Below are positions 8,559-17,099 of a stretch of 35,941 nt of DNA, piece after piece (the first letter of the stretch is position 1; each line of letters starts with the position of its first letter). Position numbers and translations under genes: made by a program. The notes under the pieces were generated by a model that saw only the letters and a list, made by a program, of their open reading frames with translations, was not told where the DNA came from and searched no databases. Location: the NCBI GenBank assembly GCA_002707605.1, contig PANK01000002.1:1-35941 (forward strand), in the 5' to 3' direction. The stretch is from Hoeflea sp. GTDB taxonomy: Bacteria > Pseudomonadota > Alphaproteobacteria > Rhizobiales > Rhizobiaceae.

Positions 8559-9119
8559 CTACAGCACCACAACCCGAGCGCCGACTGGCACCCGCTCAAA
8601 AAGGTCTTCGACATGTTCATTGATCATGCGGATGCAGCCATTGGACACCGAGCGCCCGATCGAAGATGGCTCCGTTGTGCCATGAATGCGGTAGAGCGTA
8701 TCGCGCCCATCCCTGTACAAATAGAGAGCCCGCGAGCCCAAAGGATTGGTCGGGCCGCCAGGAACACCCTTGGCGAAGCGCGCGTACTTCTTCGGATTGC
8801 GCTTGATCATATTGGCTGTAGGGGTCCATGAGGGCCACTTGGCTTTTCGTCCGACCTTCGCCTGTCCCTTGAAAGCCAGCCCGGCCCGGCCCACTCCGAC
8901 GCCATAGCGGCGCGCCTTTCCTGCAGCAAGCTGCAAATACAAGAAGTGGTTTTTCGGGTCGATTATGATTGTACCGGGGTTGTAACCGCTGAAGCTAATT
9001 AATTGCGGTTCGTATTTTTCGTCCAGTTTGAACTTCTCGGCGTGGGCGTAGGCTGGTAGCCCGTACGATGTGGCAAGGCAGGCGCCAACGCCAAATAGCA
9101 TTTCTCTTCTTGAAATCAT
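8559..9119 (-). CDS. L,D-transpeptidase (YkuD/ErfK family), Tat-type signal
   Basis: About 186 residues from the ATG at 9119; a GTG at 9128 is possible. The leader MISRREMLFGVGACLA carries a twin-arginine motif and probably ends near AYAHA. The YkuD domain fills the rest and carries HGTTEPSSIGRSVSNGCIRM with catalytic Cys. It is a paralogue of the gene at 7761-8429: both share PLGSRALY or PLGARALY and an NPGT or PVGT segment. 129 bases separate the two genes. Confidence 0.9.
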   Translation of the reverse strand: MISRREMLFGVGACLATSYGLPAYAHAEKFKLDEKYEPQLISFSGYNPGTIIIDPKNHFLYLQLAAGKARRYGVGVGRAGLAFKGQAKVGRKAKWPSWTPTANMIKRNPKKYARFAKGVPGGPTNPLGSRALYLYRDGRDTLYRIHGTTEPSSIGRSVSNGCIRMINEHVEDLFERVPVGARVVVL

Positions 9120-9177
9120 GTTTCCCACTCACGTCTTTGAAGGTTTCCTATCTGCACGGGAATGCGCAGGTTTACAT

Positions 9178-9522
9178 TCATGCGTGAGCGTTTGGTGGTC
9201 GTGGGACTACATTTCCGATGTTGAAGAGAAGCACGGGTTTGAATTCGAAGTCATGCTCCTGTGTCTCGGGTGCCACTGTCGGAACATTCATCACAGCAAA
9301 AATTGCACAGTGCATCGGACAGTGGGCAGATATCTTGCTCCCGGTTTCCTCGCCGAGCGGCTTGGTGTCAGAGCCAAGATCACTGTCAACGGCAATTGAA
9401 GTGCATTCGATCGCATCAGTTCTGCTTTGGCAGTCAAAAAGAACATTGTCCTCATCCAACGAATGCGCGAGCGCCGGAAGCGCCAGCAGCAATGCTAGAA
9501 TGAAGGTCAGCACACGGATCAT
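9178..9522 (-). CDS. Small secreted Cys/His-containing protein, unknown function
   Basis: 114 residues starting at the ATG at 9522. The leader MIRVLTFILALLLALPALAH is a clean Sec signal peptide with a cleavage site near ALA-H. The mature part has four cysteines, including HCPMHCAIF, and is otherwise acidic. HCPMHC could bind metal, but no family was recognised. It lies 58 bases before the Tat-type L,D-transpeptidase and is probably first in that operon. A frame on the opposite strand covers the same bases but lacks a signal and is judged a shadow. Confidence 0.6.
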   Translation of the reverse strand: MIRVLTFILALLLALPALAHSLDEDNVLFDCQSRTDAIECTSIAVDSDLGSDTKPLGEETGSKISAHCPMHCAIFAVMNVPTVAPETQEHDFEFKPVLLFNIGNVVPRPPNAHA

Positions 9523-9564
9523 GACACTCTTTTCGCTTCTAAGGCCTTCTTTGTCTATATGATC

Positions 9565-9594
9565 TATGGTTAACTTTTTGTGAGAATATGGTTA
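9565..9594 (-). promoter_or_regulatory. Paired TATGGTTA direct repeats upstream of the secreted-protein/L,D-transpeptidase genes
   Basis: TATGGTTA occurs at 9565-9572 and again at 9587-9594, exactly 22 bases apart, about two helical turns. Such spacing is typical of response-regulator or activator binding sites. They lie 43-72 bases upstream of the ATG at 9522. The cognate regulator is unknown. Confidence 0.4.
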
Positions 9595-9940
9595 TCGTCA
9601 TAAGTCTGGGGGTTTTTCCGAGTGCTGATGGGCAGCAGCACGATCGGTAAAGAGATCAGCTTCGATTTGATCACCGGAGATCATCCGTCGGTACGATACA
9701 GGTCAAAATCCTTGCCTTATCGAGATACCGGCCTTTACCGAGGTCCTGCCCATCCTGTCATCAATCGATACGCCAACCGACCGGATAGCTTTGAACTGCC
9801 GGTTTACCGACGAAGACGCCGAGGTTTAGAACAAGCCTGCCCCTGCGGCAACAGCGACGCCGGCTCACCAGTTTAGTCTTTCTCTTATATCGCGGGGCAG
9901 CGATCCGCTTGTGAGGGGCCGCAGTTTCGTCGGATCGGAA
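9595..9940. other. Gap with one unsupported frame
   Basis: No recognisable gene. A plus-strand frame from 9622 to 9876 (84 residues, starting MLMGSSTIGKEISFDLITGD) has no known motif and no clear ribosome site, so it is not called as a gene. The stretch ends at the 3' end of the ZIP gene. Confidence 0.4.
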
Positions 9941-11152
9941 TTAAATCTTCACGAGCATAGCTGTCAGGTACATGAACCCTACACCTACAGCGAGTCCCGC
10001 CATCACCGGCATCGATCCGAGGCGGGCGCTGTCGCCGCCACTTCTACGCACCAGCAGCGCGCTGACCTCGAAAATGACCTGAAGAATTGCACCAGCGCCG
10101 ATCGCCAACGCCAGCGCCGACCATTGCGGCGCATAGGCAAGGCTGCCGATCCAGATACCCACCACAGCTGGCCCTCCTGCCAGCAGCGCCAGCGCCGCGA
10201 ACGTCCATAGCGGCGGTCGCACCTTCAGGATCGGCGCAGCTATTCCAATGCCTTCCGTGATGTTGTGGAGTGTGAAGCCAATCACAAGGAATGTTCCAAG
10301 TCCTGCGGCGCCTGCCGCGAAGGCAGCACCAATGGCCAGCCCTTCGCCAAGGTTATGGAGGCCTATCCCGAGCGAGATGTAAGTTGCGAGCGCCAATCCC
10401 GTCGGACTACCCTGCCGCCGTGAGACCGCCATCAGGATGAGGAAGCTCGCGGCCGCCGTCAGCACGACCATGGCTTGGCCCTGGAATATCGCAGCCGCTT
10501 GCGATGCGAACTCCAGCGAATCCTCCAGCGTGTCGACTATTAGAAAGCCGAGCAGGCCGACAGTCATGGCGAGCAAGAATTCCATGGTCGACGGACCCGC
10601 GCCACGCAGCGCCGGATAGAACATCACCCCGACCGCGACCGGCAGAATGCCTACGAATGCACCGAGAATTGCCTGCGATACGAGATTCCCCGACGTGACG
10701 GACGGAGTAGCTACCGCCACTGGTATCGCGTGATCAAACGTCGCGCCGGTGTTGGTTACGAAGGTGACACGATGCGCCTCTCCCGTCACCCAGGGGAACG
10801 GCAGACTGACCCATGCGGTCTCGCCTCTGGCGATCGGCCCGGACGGTTCTTGAACGAACTCCCAATAGGCAGCATCAACCTGAATCTGCGCGATTATCAT
10901 CGGCTCGGAGCCACCGGCGCGGACCAGCAGACGCAACCCGTTGAGGTCGAGGATGGTACGTTCGACGGTCAGGGATTCCAACGGCGGCGCGCCATTGTCG
11001 AACCGAGCCAGGGGATTGGTGGCGATCAACCACCAGATTGCGACAGTCAACACTGCGAGTGGCAGGATCACCCAGATCGCGGACAGCCAGCTAGAGCCTT
11101 TCGGCGGGGTCACCGGGACGGCGCTCGGGTCAGTCGTTAAATCCTCGTTCAT
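9941..11152 (-). CDS. ZIP-family metal transporter with a large extra N-terminal domain
   Basis: 403 residues from the ATG at 11152, which overlaps the stop of the oxidase gene as ATGA. A first membrane segment (about 24-46) is followed by about 110 residues of probable extracytoplasmic beta-rich domain. The ZIP core of about 240 residues follows, with metal-binding helices HNLGEGLAIG and HNITEGIGIA. Usual bacterial ZIP proteins are about 230-310 residues, so the N-terminal domain is an addition. ZIP proteins move divalent metal into the cytoplasm. Coupling to a periplasmic multicopper oxidase and to mntR suggests Mn or Fe uptake, but the metal is not proven. Confidence 0.85.
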   Translation of the reverse strand: MNEDLTTDPSAVPVTPPKGSSWLSAIWVILPLAVLTVAIWWLIATNPLARFDNGAPPLESLTVERTILDLNGLRLLVRAGGSEPMIIAQIQVDAAYWEFVQEPSGPIARGETAWVSLPFPWVTGEAHRVTFVTNTGATFDHAIPVAVATPSVTSGNLVSQAILGAFVGILPVAVGVMFYPALRGAGPSTMEFLLAMTVGLLGFLIVDTLEDSLEFASQAAAIFQGQAMVVLTAAASFLILMAVSRRQGSPTGLALATYISLGIGLHNLGEGLAIGAAFAAGAAGLGTFLVIGFTLHNITEGIGIAAPILKVRPPLWTFAALALLAGGPAVVGIWIGSLAYAPQWSALALAIGAGAILQVIFEVSALLVRRSGGDSARLGSMPVMAGLAVGVGFMYLTAMLVKI

Positions 11153-12279
11153 GACACTGCCTCGACGACGTCGAACATCCCCATCCAGCCAAGCTCGGTG
11201 AACTCCGACTGGTGGGCATGGAACATGTAAAGGCCTGGCTCGTGGTCGGCGAATGTAAACTCCAGAATACCCCGCTGCGCCTGGCATTGCATAATGACAT
11301 CGACGGTCTTTAAAGTCGGCGTGAGGGTGGTACCCTGATCATAGTAATCGAAGAAATTGGCGTGCAAATGAAATGAGTTAATGGGGTCGAATTCGGTGAT
11401 GTTCACGAGGTAGACGCGCACCGGACGGTTTTTCTCGATCCGAATCGGCTTCTTGGCGTAGCAATGCGCGATTGTGTTGCAGGCATAGAACTCATTCTCG
11501 CCATCAAAGGTGGTGTCGAAGGCGTTCATCACCATGGCAAGCTCCTGCCAGCGGGCGTTCTCAGGCGTTCCAAGCAGTCGGGACCGTGCCACATCTTCAA
11601 AGTCGGGATGACGTTCGGGGTCCGGGTCGACAACAAACAGTCCGTACATGCCCTTGTGGATGTGCCGCGCGAGCGGCAACGCGTGGCAATGGTACAGATG
11701 GCAACCGAAGGGCTTTGCCTCGAACTCGTATACAAACTCTTCCCCTGGGCCTATCAACCCTGCGCCAGGAATGCCGTCCATGCGCGCGGCATGAATGCCG
11801 TGGAAGTGCATCGTGTGAGGGTGAGAACCATAGTTACGAAAGACGATGCGCAACTGCTCACCCTCGATGGCTCTCAATGCAGGTCCGGGAACCCGACCAT
11901 TGAACGTCCAGGCTGGAAACATGACGCCCGGTGCGATCTCAATCTCCTTGTCTTCTGCCGTGACTTCAAAGGTTCGCAGGCGCCTGCCGTCGGGCAAGGT
12001 CGAAACTTTGCCGGTGTCCCAGTCCGTCAACATGGCGGTAGGATCGAAGCCGTTTCGGACATCGTCGACCTCTCCCGTCGTGATCATCGCGCCATGGGCG
12101 GCGCGATGAGCCGGGACGCCCGCCTTTGCGGCGCTCTGGGCTGTACCCCCGCCATGTCCAGCCGGGTGGGTGGATTGGCCAAAGGCCTCACGGCCACTCA
12201 GAGCCGCGCCTCCTGCGGCAAGCAGGCCGGCGCCGAGGAGTCCTCGACGTCTGAGATCAAACGGCAGCCAGTTTCTCAT
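11149..12279 (-). CDS. Two-domain multicopper oxidase, Tat-exported
   Basis: 376 residues. The leader LRRRGLLGAGLLAAGGAALS is Tat-like, followed by a His/Gly-rich stretch (about 38-62). Copper motifs are HTMHFHG (155-161), HCHALPLARHIHKGM (197-211, resembling a type 1 site with HCH...H...M), HLHANFF (304-310) and HAHQSEF (354-360). Two cupredoxin domains put it with two-domain oxidases, which act as trimers. It probably oxidises a metal or small substrate in the periplasm. It is translationally coupled to the ZIP gene and diverges from mntR; two MntR-box-like palindromes lie upstream. Confidence 0.88.
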   Translation of the reverse strand: MRNWLPFDLRRRGLLGAGLLAAGGAALSGREAFGQSTHPAGHGGGTAQSAAKAGVPAHRAAHGAMITTGEVDDVRNGFDPTAMLTDWDTGKVSTLPDGRRLRTFEVTAEDKEIEIAPGVMFPAWTFNGRVPGPALRAIEGEQLRIVFRNYGSHPHTMHFHGIHAARMDGIPGAGLIGPGEEFVYEFEAKPFGCHLYHCHALPLARHIHKGMYGLFVVDPDPERHPDFEDVARSRLLGTPENARWQELAMVMNAFDTTFDGENEFYACNTIAHCYAKKPIRIEKNRPVRVYLVNITEFDPINSFHLHANFFDYYDQGTTLTPTLKTVDVIMQCQAQRGILEFTFADHEPGLYMFHAHQSEFTELGWMGMFDVVEAVS

Positions 12280-12326
12280 GCGCTTCTCCTTAGCTCCTGC
12301 AATCTAGAAAAGCACATCATTTGTAT

Positions 12327-12342
12327 TATAGCAATTGCTATA
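12327..12342. promoter_or_regulatory. Putative MntR box 1
   Basis: A perfect 16-bp palindrome TATAGCAATTGCTATA. Its core ATAGC-N4-GCTAT equals the core of the E. coli MntR box (ATAGCAAAGGCTAT, from memory). It lies 48 bases upstream of the oxidase ATG, in the gap shared with a divergent mntR. Confidence 0.72.
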
Positions 12343-12389
12343 TATGGCATTTTCCCTTTTCCGATCAGTCGTCTCGCTTGGAATAAGCT

Positions 12390-12403
12390 ATAGCTGCAGC
12401 TAA
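12390..12403. promoter_or_regulatory. Putative MntR box 2 (mntR-proximal)
   Basis: ATAGCTGCAGCTAA contains the perfect 12-bp palindrome TAGCTGCAGCTA and follows the same ATAGC-N4-GCTA pattern as box 1. It lies about 45 bases before the mntR ATG and could mediate autoregulation. Box centres are about 62 bases apart. Confidence 0.6.
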
Positions 12404-12447
12404 GATGTTTACTCACACGGTGAGAGTACGATACGGGAGCAACCTAG

Positions 12448-12891
12448 ATGGACGATCCGGCAACAGGTGAAAATGTGGGATTGGTGGACGCTGGCACGCA
12501 CGTCGAAAGCTTCCGTCAGACTCGCAGCAATCGGCGAACGGAACTCATTGAGGACTATGTAGAGTTGATCGCCGACCTGATTGATCATGACGGCGAAGCC
12601 CGCCAGGTCGACATTGCTCAAAGGCTCGGTGTCGCGCAGCCGACGGTAGCCAAGATGCTCAAGCGTCTGGTCGCCGAAGGATTGATCCAGCAACGGCGCT
12701 ATCGTGGGGTGTTCTTGACCGATGAGGGAAAGGAACTTGCACGCGTCAGTCGTGAGCGGCACCAGATCGTGGAATCCTTCTTGTGCGCCCTTGGCGTCAG
12801 CCTTGAAACCGCGCGCATTGACGCCGAGGGGATTGAGCACCATGTCAGCGCCGAGACGCTTGAAGCGTTCCGCGCGTTTCTTAAGAGGTAA
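12448..12891 (+). CDS. mntR: Manganese-responsive regulator MntR (DtxR family)
   Basis: 147 residues. The ATG at 12448 is preceded by GGGAG eight bases upstream. After a variable N-terminus, the winged helix (about 35-95) carries [20 protein letters not shown], then [20 protein letters not shown], then LTDEGKELA. The dimerisation and metal-binding part includes [16 protein letters not shown] and [10 protein letters not shown], with the Glu/His ligands typical of MntR/DtxR. It lacks the SH3-like C-terminal domain of DtxR, like MntR. It probably binds the two palindromes upstream and represses the oxidase-ZIP unit when Mn is ample. Confidence 0.9.
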   Translation: MDDPATGENVGLVDAGTHVESFRQTRSNRRTELIEDYVELIADLIDHDGEARQVDIAQRLGVAQPTVAKMLKRLVAEGLIQQRRYRGVFLTDEGKELARVSRERHQIVESFLCALGVSLETARIDAEGIEHHVSAETLEAFRAFLKR

Positions 12892-13066
12892 AATGAGAGG
12901 GCCATGGCCGATATGCTCGCACATCGTACCTCCGTCACCTGATCTCCACTCAAGTTATCATGCGGGTCGAGAAAAAGTTTGCCACAATGGCACTGGCGGT
13001 TGCTCGCCCCGCATTGGCCCCTCGAGATTTCGACCATGCCTATCGATCCATTTTCCTGCCCCAGCG

Positions 13067-13247
13067 CTATCGGCAGCCCGAAAACCCGCCCGGATCTTCG
13101 TCACTGTTGCCCTCCAGGCGTTCGCAGACCAGCAATCTGAGATCCCGGAACAGTTCGGCGTTGGAGTAGTCGATCGACTGACTCTGGCAAACCAGACAGC
13201 GGAATTCGAGCGACCGCGCCCTCGCTTCCAGCGCTGGCGCTACGCTC
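13067..13247 (-). pseudogene. ccmH: ccmH/cycL remnant
   Basis: Directly after the ccmF stop, a frame reads [20 protein letters not shown] and then [21 protein letters not shown], which is the heme-handling domain of CcmH with its CxxC (LVCQ). The signal peptide is missing, a few residues before RCLVC are lost, and after SDE the sequence no longer follows the family and stops. CcmH normally reduces or presents apocytochrome for heme ligation. This copy cannot be functional. Confidence 0.82.
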
Positions 13248-15242
13248 TCACGCCGCGGCCTCAGCGGGCTTCCTGGCTGGCTTGTTGGAGCGGACCCGGT
13301 TGGGTGCGCCAATCCGCAATCGACGGTCGGACAGCGACAGCACGCCGCCGATCATCATCAGCACGGTGCCGTACCAAATGAAGGTGATCCATGACTTCCA
13401 CCAGACCCGAACCACAAGGCCGCCATTGGACTCAGGATCACCGAGCGCGATGTAGAGCTGGCTCGCGCCGAAGGTCAGGATGCCGGCCTCGGTTGTCGGC
13501 ATGCCGCGCGCCTGGTAAAAGCGCTTGGCCGATGCGATCGTCGCCACTTCGACGCCGCCGCGCGACACTGTGAATTCGCCGGACTGGGCCTCGTAGTTGG
13601 GGCCGTCATACTGGCGAATGCCATCGAAGTGCAGCTCGTATCCGCCTGCCGTGACAGTGTCACCGGGCTTCATGGCGACCACGGTTTCAGTCGAGAAAAC
13701 GCTCGCCATGACAACGCCTATGACCGTCACGCCCAGACCCATGTGCCCGAAGGCCGAGTCAAAAGCCGAGCGCGGAAGGCCGGACAGGCGGCTCCAGGCA
13801 ACGCTTGGACTGACCCGGCCGATGCCGGCTCGCAAGGCCAGATCCGTGAGCGCGCCGAAAATGAGGAACATTCCGAGCGCAATGCCGAGACCGGCCAGCA
13901 CCGGAGCGCCGGTTTGCAGGAACACCACGCCAAGACCGACCAGCAGCGATATCCCGATAGCGAAATACAGCCTGTGCGCGGCGCCGGCCAGGTCGCCGCG
14001 TTTCCAGGCGAGCAGCGGGCCGAACGGCACGGCCAGCAGCAGCGGTAACATCAGCGGGCCGAAAGTCAGGTTGAAGAAGGGAGGACCGACCGAAATCTTG
14101 GTGCCGGTGACGGCTTCCAGCAGCAGCGGATAGAGTGTGCCGATCAGCACCGTGGCGGCCGCCGTGGTCAGGAAAAGGTTGTTGAGAACCAGCGAGCCCT
14201 CGCGCGAGATCGGCGCAAACATACCGCCGGCCTTCAGGGTGCCTGCGCGCAGGCCGAACAGCGCCAGCGCGCCACCGATGAAGACCACCAGGATACCGAG
14301 AATGAAAGCGCCGCGCGCCGGGTCGGCAGCAAAGGCATGCACTGATGTCAGGATGCCGGAGCGCACCAGGAACGTGCCGAGCAGCGAAAACGAAAACGTC
14401 AGGATGGCAAGCAGCACCGTCCAGATCTTCAAAGCCTCGCGCTTTTCCATTACCAGCGCAGAATGCAGCAGCGCGGTGCCGCCCAGCCAGGGCATGAACG
14501 ACGCGTTCTCGACCGGATCCCAGAACCACCAGCCGCCCCAGCCGAGCTCGTAATAGGCCCAGTAGCTGCCCATCGAGATGCCTGCGGTGAGGAAGATCCA
14601 GGCGGTCAGCGTCCAGGGCCGCACCCAGCGCGCCCAGGCTGCGTCGATCCGGCCCTCGATCAGTGCGGCGATGGCAAAGGCAAACGAGATCGAGAAGCCG
14701 ACATAGCCGAGATAGAGCAATGGTGGATGGATCGCGAGACCGATGTCCTGCAGGATCGGATTGAGGTCGTTGCCTTCCGCCGGCGCGGGATCGAGCCTGA
14801 GGAACGGGTTGGAAGTCAACAGAACATAAAGCAGGAACGCAACCGTGATCCAGGCCTGAACCGAAAGCACATTTGCCTTCAGCGTGTCGGGCAGATTGCG
14901 GCCGAACAAGGCGACGAGCGCCGAAAACAGCGTCAGGATCAGCACCCACAGCAGTATCGAGCCTTCATGATTGCCCCAGACGCCTGTGATCTTGAAAAGC
15001 AGCGGCTTGAGCGAATGCGAGTTCTCGACCACATTCTGGACCGAAAAATCGGAGGTCACATAGGCGTAGGTCAGCGCGGAAAACGAGATCGCCACCAGCG
15101 TTACCGAGACCAGGGCCGCCACCGGACCGATCGCCATCAGCCCGGCGTCGCGGCGGCGGGCGCCGATCAGCGGCGCAAATGACTGGACAATCGACGTGGC
15201 CAGAGCAAGGACAAGAGCGAAATGGCCGATTTCTGTGATCAT
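13248..15242 (-). CDS. ccmF: Cytochrome c heme lyase subunit CcmF
   Basis: 664 residues, the usual length, from the ATG at 15242 with a GGAGG-type site about ten bases upstream. It is a polytopic membrane protein of about 15 segments. It shows [13 protein letters not shown] (about 89-101), [11 protein letters not shown] (about 172-182) and the tryptophan-rich [19 protein letters not shown] (about 235-253) that binds heme near the periplasm. CcmF transfers heme to apocytochrome c and reduces it, working with CcmH and the heme carrier CcmE. Here both neighbours (ccmE upstream, ccmH downstream) are broken, so this is the only intact gene of a partial operon; a complete set probably exists elsewhere. 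Confidence 0.93.
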   Translation of the reverse strand: MITEIGHFALVLALATSIVQSFAPLIGARRRDAGLMAIGPVAALVSVTLVAISFSALTYAYVTSDFSVQNVVENSHSLKPLLFKITGVWGNHEGSILLWVLILTLFSALVALFGRNLPDTLKANVLSVQAWITVAFLLYVLLTSNPFLRLDPAPAEGNDLNPILQDIGLAIHPPLLYLGYVGFSISFAFAIAALIEGRIDAAWARWVRPWTLTAWIFLTAGISMGSYWAYYELGWGGWWFWDPVENASFMPWLGGTALLHSALVMEKREALKIWTVLLAILTFSFSLLGTFLVRSGILTSVHAFAADPARGAFILGILVVFIGGALALFGLRAGTLKAGGMFAPISREGSLVLNNLFLTTAAATVLIGTLYPLLLEAVTGTKISVGPPFFNLTFGPLMLPLLLAVPFGPLLAWKRGDLAGAAHRLYFAIGISLLVGLGVVFLQTGAPVLAGLGIALGMFLIFGALTDLALRAGIGRVSPSVAWSRLSGLPRSAFDSAFGHMGLGVTVIGVVMASVFSTETVVAMKPGDTVTAGGYELHFDGIRQYDGPNYEAQSGEFTVSRGGVEVATIASAKRFYQARGMPTTEAGILTFGASQLYIALGDPESNGGLVVRVWWKSWITFIWYGTVLMMIGGVLSLSDRRLRIGAPNRVRSNKPARKPAEAAA

Positions 15243-15302
15243 GGCGTCCTCACCTCCCTAAGCTTCAGGCCTGACTTTCAGGCCTTTGACCGCGAACGCG
15301 GC

Positions 15303-15640
15303 CTATTGCGTTTGAACACCGACGCCCGGCGTGGGATCCACATCCTGCCAGACGCCCTGGGCCTTGAGCGTATCAGCGACTTCCTTCGGCATGTAATTCT
15401 CATCATGCTTGGCCAGAACCGAATCGGCAAGAGAGAAGCCCTCATCCGGGGAAACACGCCCTCGGTCACCACGCCCTGCCCTTCGCGAAACAGGTCAGGC
15501 AGAATGCCGACATAGCGCACCTTGGCCGATGCACTGGTGTCAGTGACCTGGTAGGAGACGGCGGGATTCTCGCCGCGCTCGACAGATTCCTCTTTCACCA
15601 GACCACCGAGCTGCACGCTGGCGCCCGGAGCCATAACAAC
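15303..15640 (-). pseudogene. ccmE: ccmE remnant, 5'-truncated and frameshifted
   Basis: The frame begins at family sequence MAPGASVQLGGLVKEESVER and continues through [20 protein letters not shown]. Near 15450 a one-base loss in a T/C run shifts it. The next frame then gives [20 protein letters not shown] and [16 protein letters not shown], ending at TAG (15303-15305). HDENY contains the heme-binding His of the CcmE heme chaperone. The N-terminal membrane anchor is absent. The missing anchor makes decay more likely than sequencing error. Confidence 0.87.
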
Positions 15641-15820
15641 TGCGATTACCCTGGGTAACATGTGGCTTCAATATCCGAGGATTGTTTGTTTTCCAACAGC
15701 AATCGGCGCTGAAGGGGATGCATCTTGGATAGTGGCATTTGGCTGCACTTAACATTGCCGACGGCACGTCATTGAGGCAACTGCCGTTATAGGGGCGTCG
15801 TTTCGACGCAGACACAGAGA

Positions 15821-16081
15821 GTGATTTGCTTCGGAGGCAGAACGGTAGCTAATACCCGGACACTCGACTTACGGAGCCTGAAATTGCGACTTACAGAGCC
15901 TGATTTGTCCGACGCCGAAATGCGTCGGCTCATACGAACCCGAAAGCGCCGGAATGTGATCACGATGGGTGCGCTGCTACTCTTCGTTACAGGGATGTTC
16001 GTGGCAAGTTTTTCCCACATGCAATCAGAAGTACGGCCCGGCGGCGCTTCCGCATCCCAAGTGCCCGCGATCACCAATTAG
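15821..16081 (+). CDS. Small basic single-span membrane protein, unknown
   Basis: 86 residues from a GTG at 15821, or 54 residues from the ATG at 15918. An Arg-rich stretch (MRRLIRTRKRRNVITMG) leads into one membrane helix (ALLLFVTGMFVASFSHM) and a short tail, so the N-terminus should be cytoplasmic. No family was recognised. A GGAGG at 15833 has no good start codon after it, which leaves the true start in doubt. Confidence 0.4.
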   Translation: MICFGGRTVANTRTLDLRSLKLRLTEPDLSDAEMRRLIRTRKRRNVITMGALLLFVTGMFVASFSHMQSEVRPGGASASQVPAITN

Positions 16082-16148
16082 TGAGTGGCTCTCGCCCAAC
16101 CGTCCGACCATACTTGCGTATCGATCAGAAACGGTTGCGAGAATTGCA

Positions 16149-16340
16149 ATGTCGGTCATAAGGTGCTCCTGGCTTTTCGTTCTTTCAGGGTCAACAACCT
16201 TTCTTGGGCTTTCGACCGTATTCGGACTCTATTGCCTGATTGGTGGCCATAACTTCACCGAGATGCTTTATGGCGATTTTGCCACCTACCTGCTTTCGGC
16301 GGTAGCAGGCGTTCAGTTTACTTTGCTGGAGGCCGAATAG
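16149..16340 (+). CDS. Small two-span membrane protein, unknown
   Basis: 63 residues from the ATG at 16149. Two hydrophobic segments (CSWLFVLSGSTTFLGLSTVF and a second around YLLSAVAGVQFTLL) are separated by HNFTEMLYGDF. No family was recognised. It converges with the protease gene at 16364. Confidence 0.35.
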   Translation: MSVIRCSWLFVLSGSTTFLGLSTVFGLYCLIGGHNFTEMLYGDFATYLLSAVAGVQFTLLEAE

Positions 16341-16363
16341 AGCTGCAAACCGACATTTCCGGT

Positions 16364-16954
16364 TTACCGGGCAGTTAGGCTAACCCAGCGGTTTGGATCT
16401 TCCTGCGCTTGGCGTTTGAGATAATAGATTTCCGTGTCCTTCCACAGCAGAATTCGTTTCTCGACATTGTCGAGCACGAAATCTCCAAGATCGGTGACGA
16501 CGGTTAGAACAGCATGACCCCCACCGTCGGCGTCCCTACCAACTGTCATCAGCAAGGCCCCGAGCGGGAAGCCCATTTCGTTGAGCATCTTGCGCTTCAT
16601 CAGGGCGTAATCCTCGCAGTCCCCCACCACATCTGGGTACTCCCACATCTCTTCGACACCGAAAATTTCGCGGTCAGTTAGGGGCATTACCTGCGTGTTG
16701 ACTTTATTGTTCGTCTCCAACATCAGCTTCCAACGTTCACGTGAAAGCTCGACCATGGAACTTTCGGCCGGACGCTCGCAACGATCCTGATACCTTTGGC
16801 AGTACTCGAAGTAGCCGATCGGAATAGTCGTTCGGCCAAAAGTTCGCATGTTCCACCCAGATTCGGGTTGAGTTGGATTGAGATGAAGGGCATTGGCGTT
16901 TGCATAAGCGCACGACATCACGAGCGCCATTGCGCCCAGCAAAATTCTTTTCAT
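16364..16954 (-). CDS. Transglutaminase-like cysteine protease (BTLCP family)
   Basis: 196 residues with a Sec signal (MKRILLGAMALVMSCAYANA). The bacterial transglutaminase-like cysteine proteinase fold is shown by GDCEDYALMKRKML (catalytic Cys), GGGHAVLTVVTD (His) and DFVLDN (Asp). Relatives such as LapG cleave surface adhesins and are controlled by a c-di-GMP receptor (LapD). No LapD-like gene is visible here, so the substrate is unknown. A second, longer BTLCP gene lies at 26850. Confidence 0.85.
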   Translation of the reverse strand: MKRILLGAMALVMSCAYANANALHLNPTQPESGWNMRTFGRTTIPIGYFEYCQRYQDRCERPAESSMVELSRERWKLMLETNNKVNTQVMPLTDREIFGVEEMWEYPDVVGDCEDYALMKRKMLNEMGFPLGALLMTVGRDADGGGHAVLTVVTDLGDFVLDNVEKRILLWKDTEIYYLKRQAQEDPNRWVSLTAR

Positions 16955-17099
16955 ATTGACACTCTCCCCTGAGCATTTCTTGCAGGGAGGAGCCTACATG
17001 CCGTGTCTCAAAATGAAGCAAAATCAGGCATTTGCATTCGAATCAAACAATCTTCAAATGCCGATTGTCGCGTCAACATTCAGTTAAACAATGAATGGG

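Noticed and set aside
9218-9562. Plus-strand frame opposite the secreted Cys protein
   Set aside because: Lacks a signal peptide and a ribosome site; the minus frame has both a signal peptide and better context.
11464-12393. Plus-strand frame of 309 codons opposite the multicopper oxidase
   Set aside because: The minus strand encodes all copper motifs and a Tat leader; the plus frame has none and runs through the MntR box region.
13759-14949. 396-codon minus-strand frame within ccmF
   Set aside because: Out of frame with ccmF, Arg/Asp/His-rich, and matches no family.
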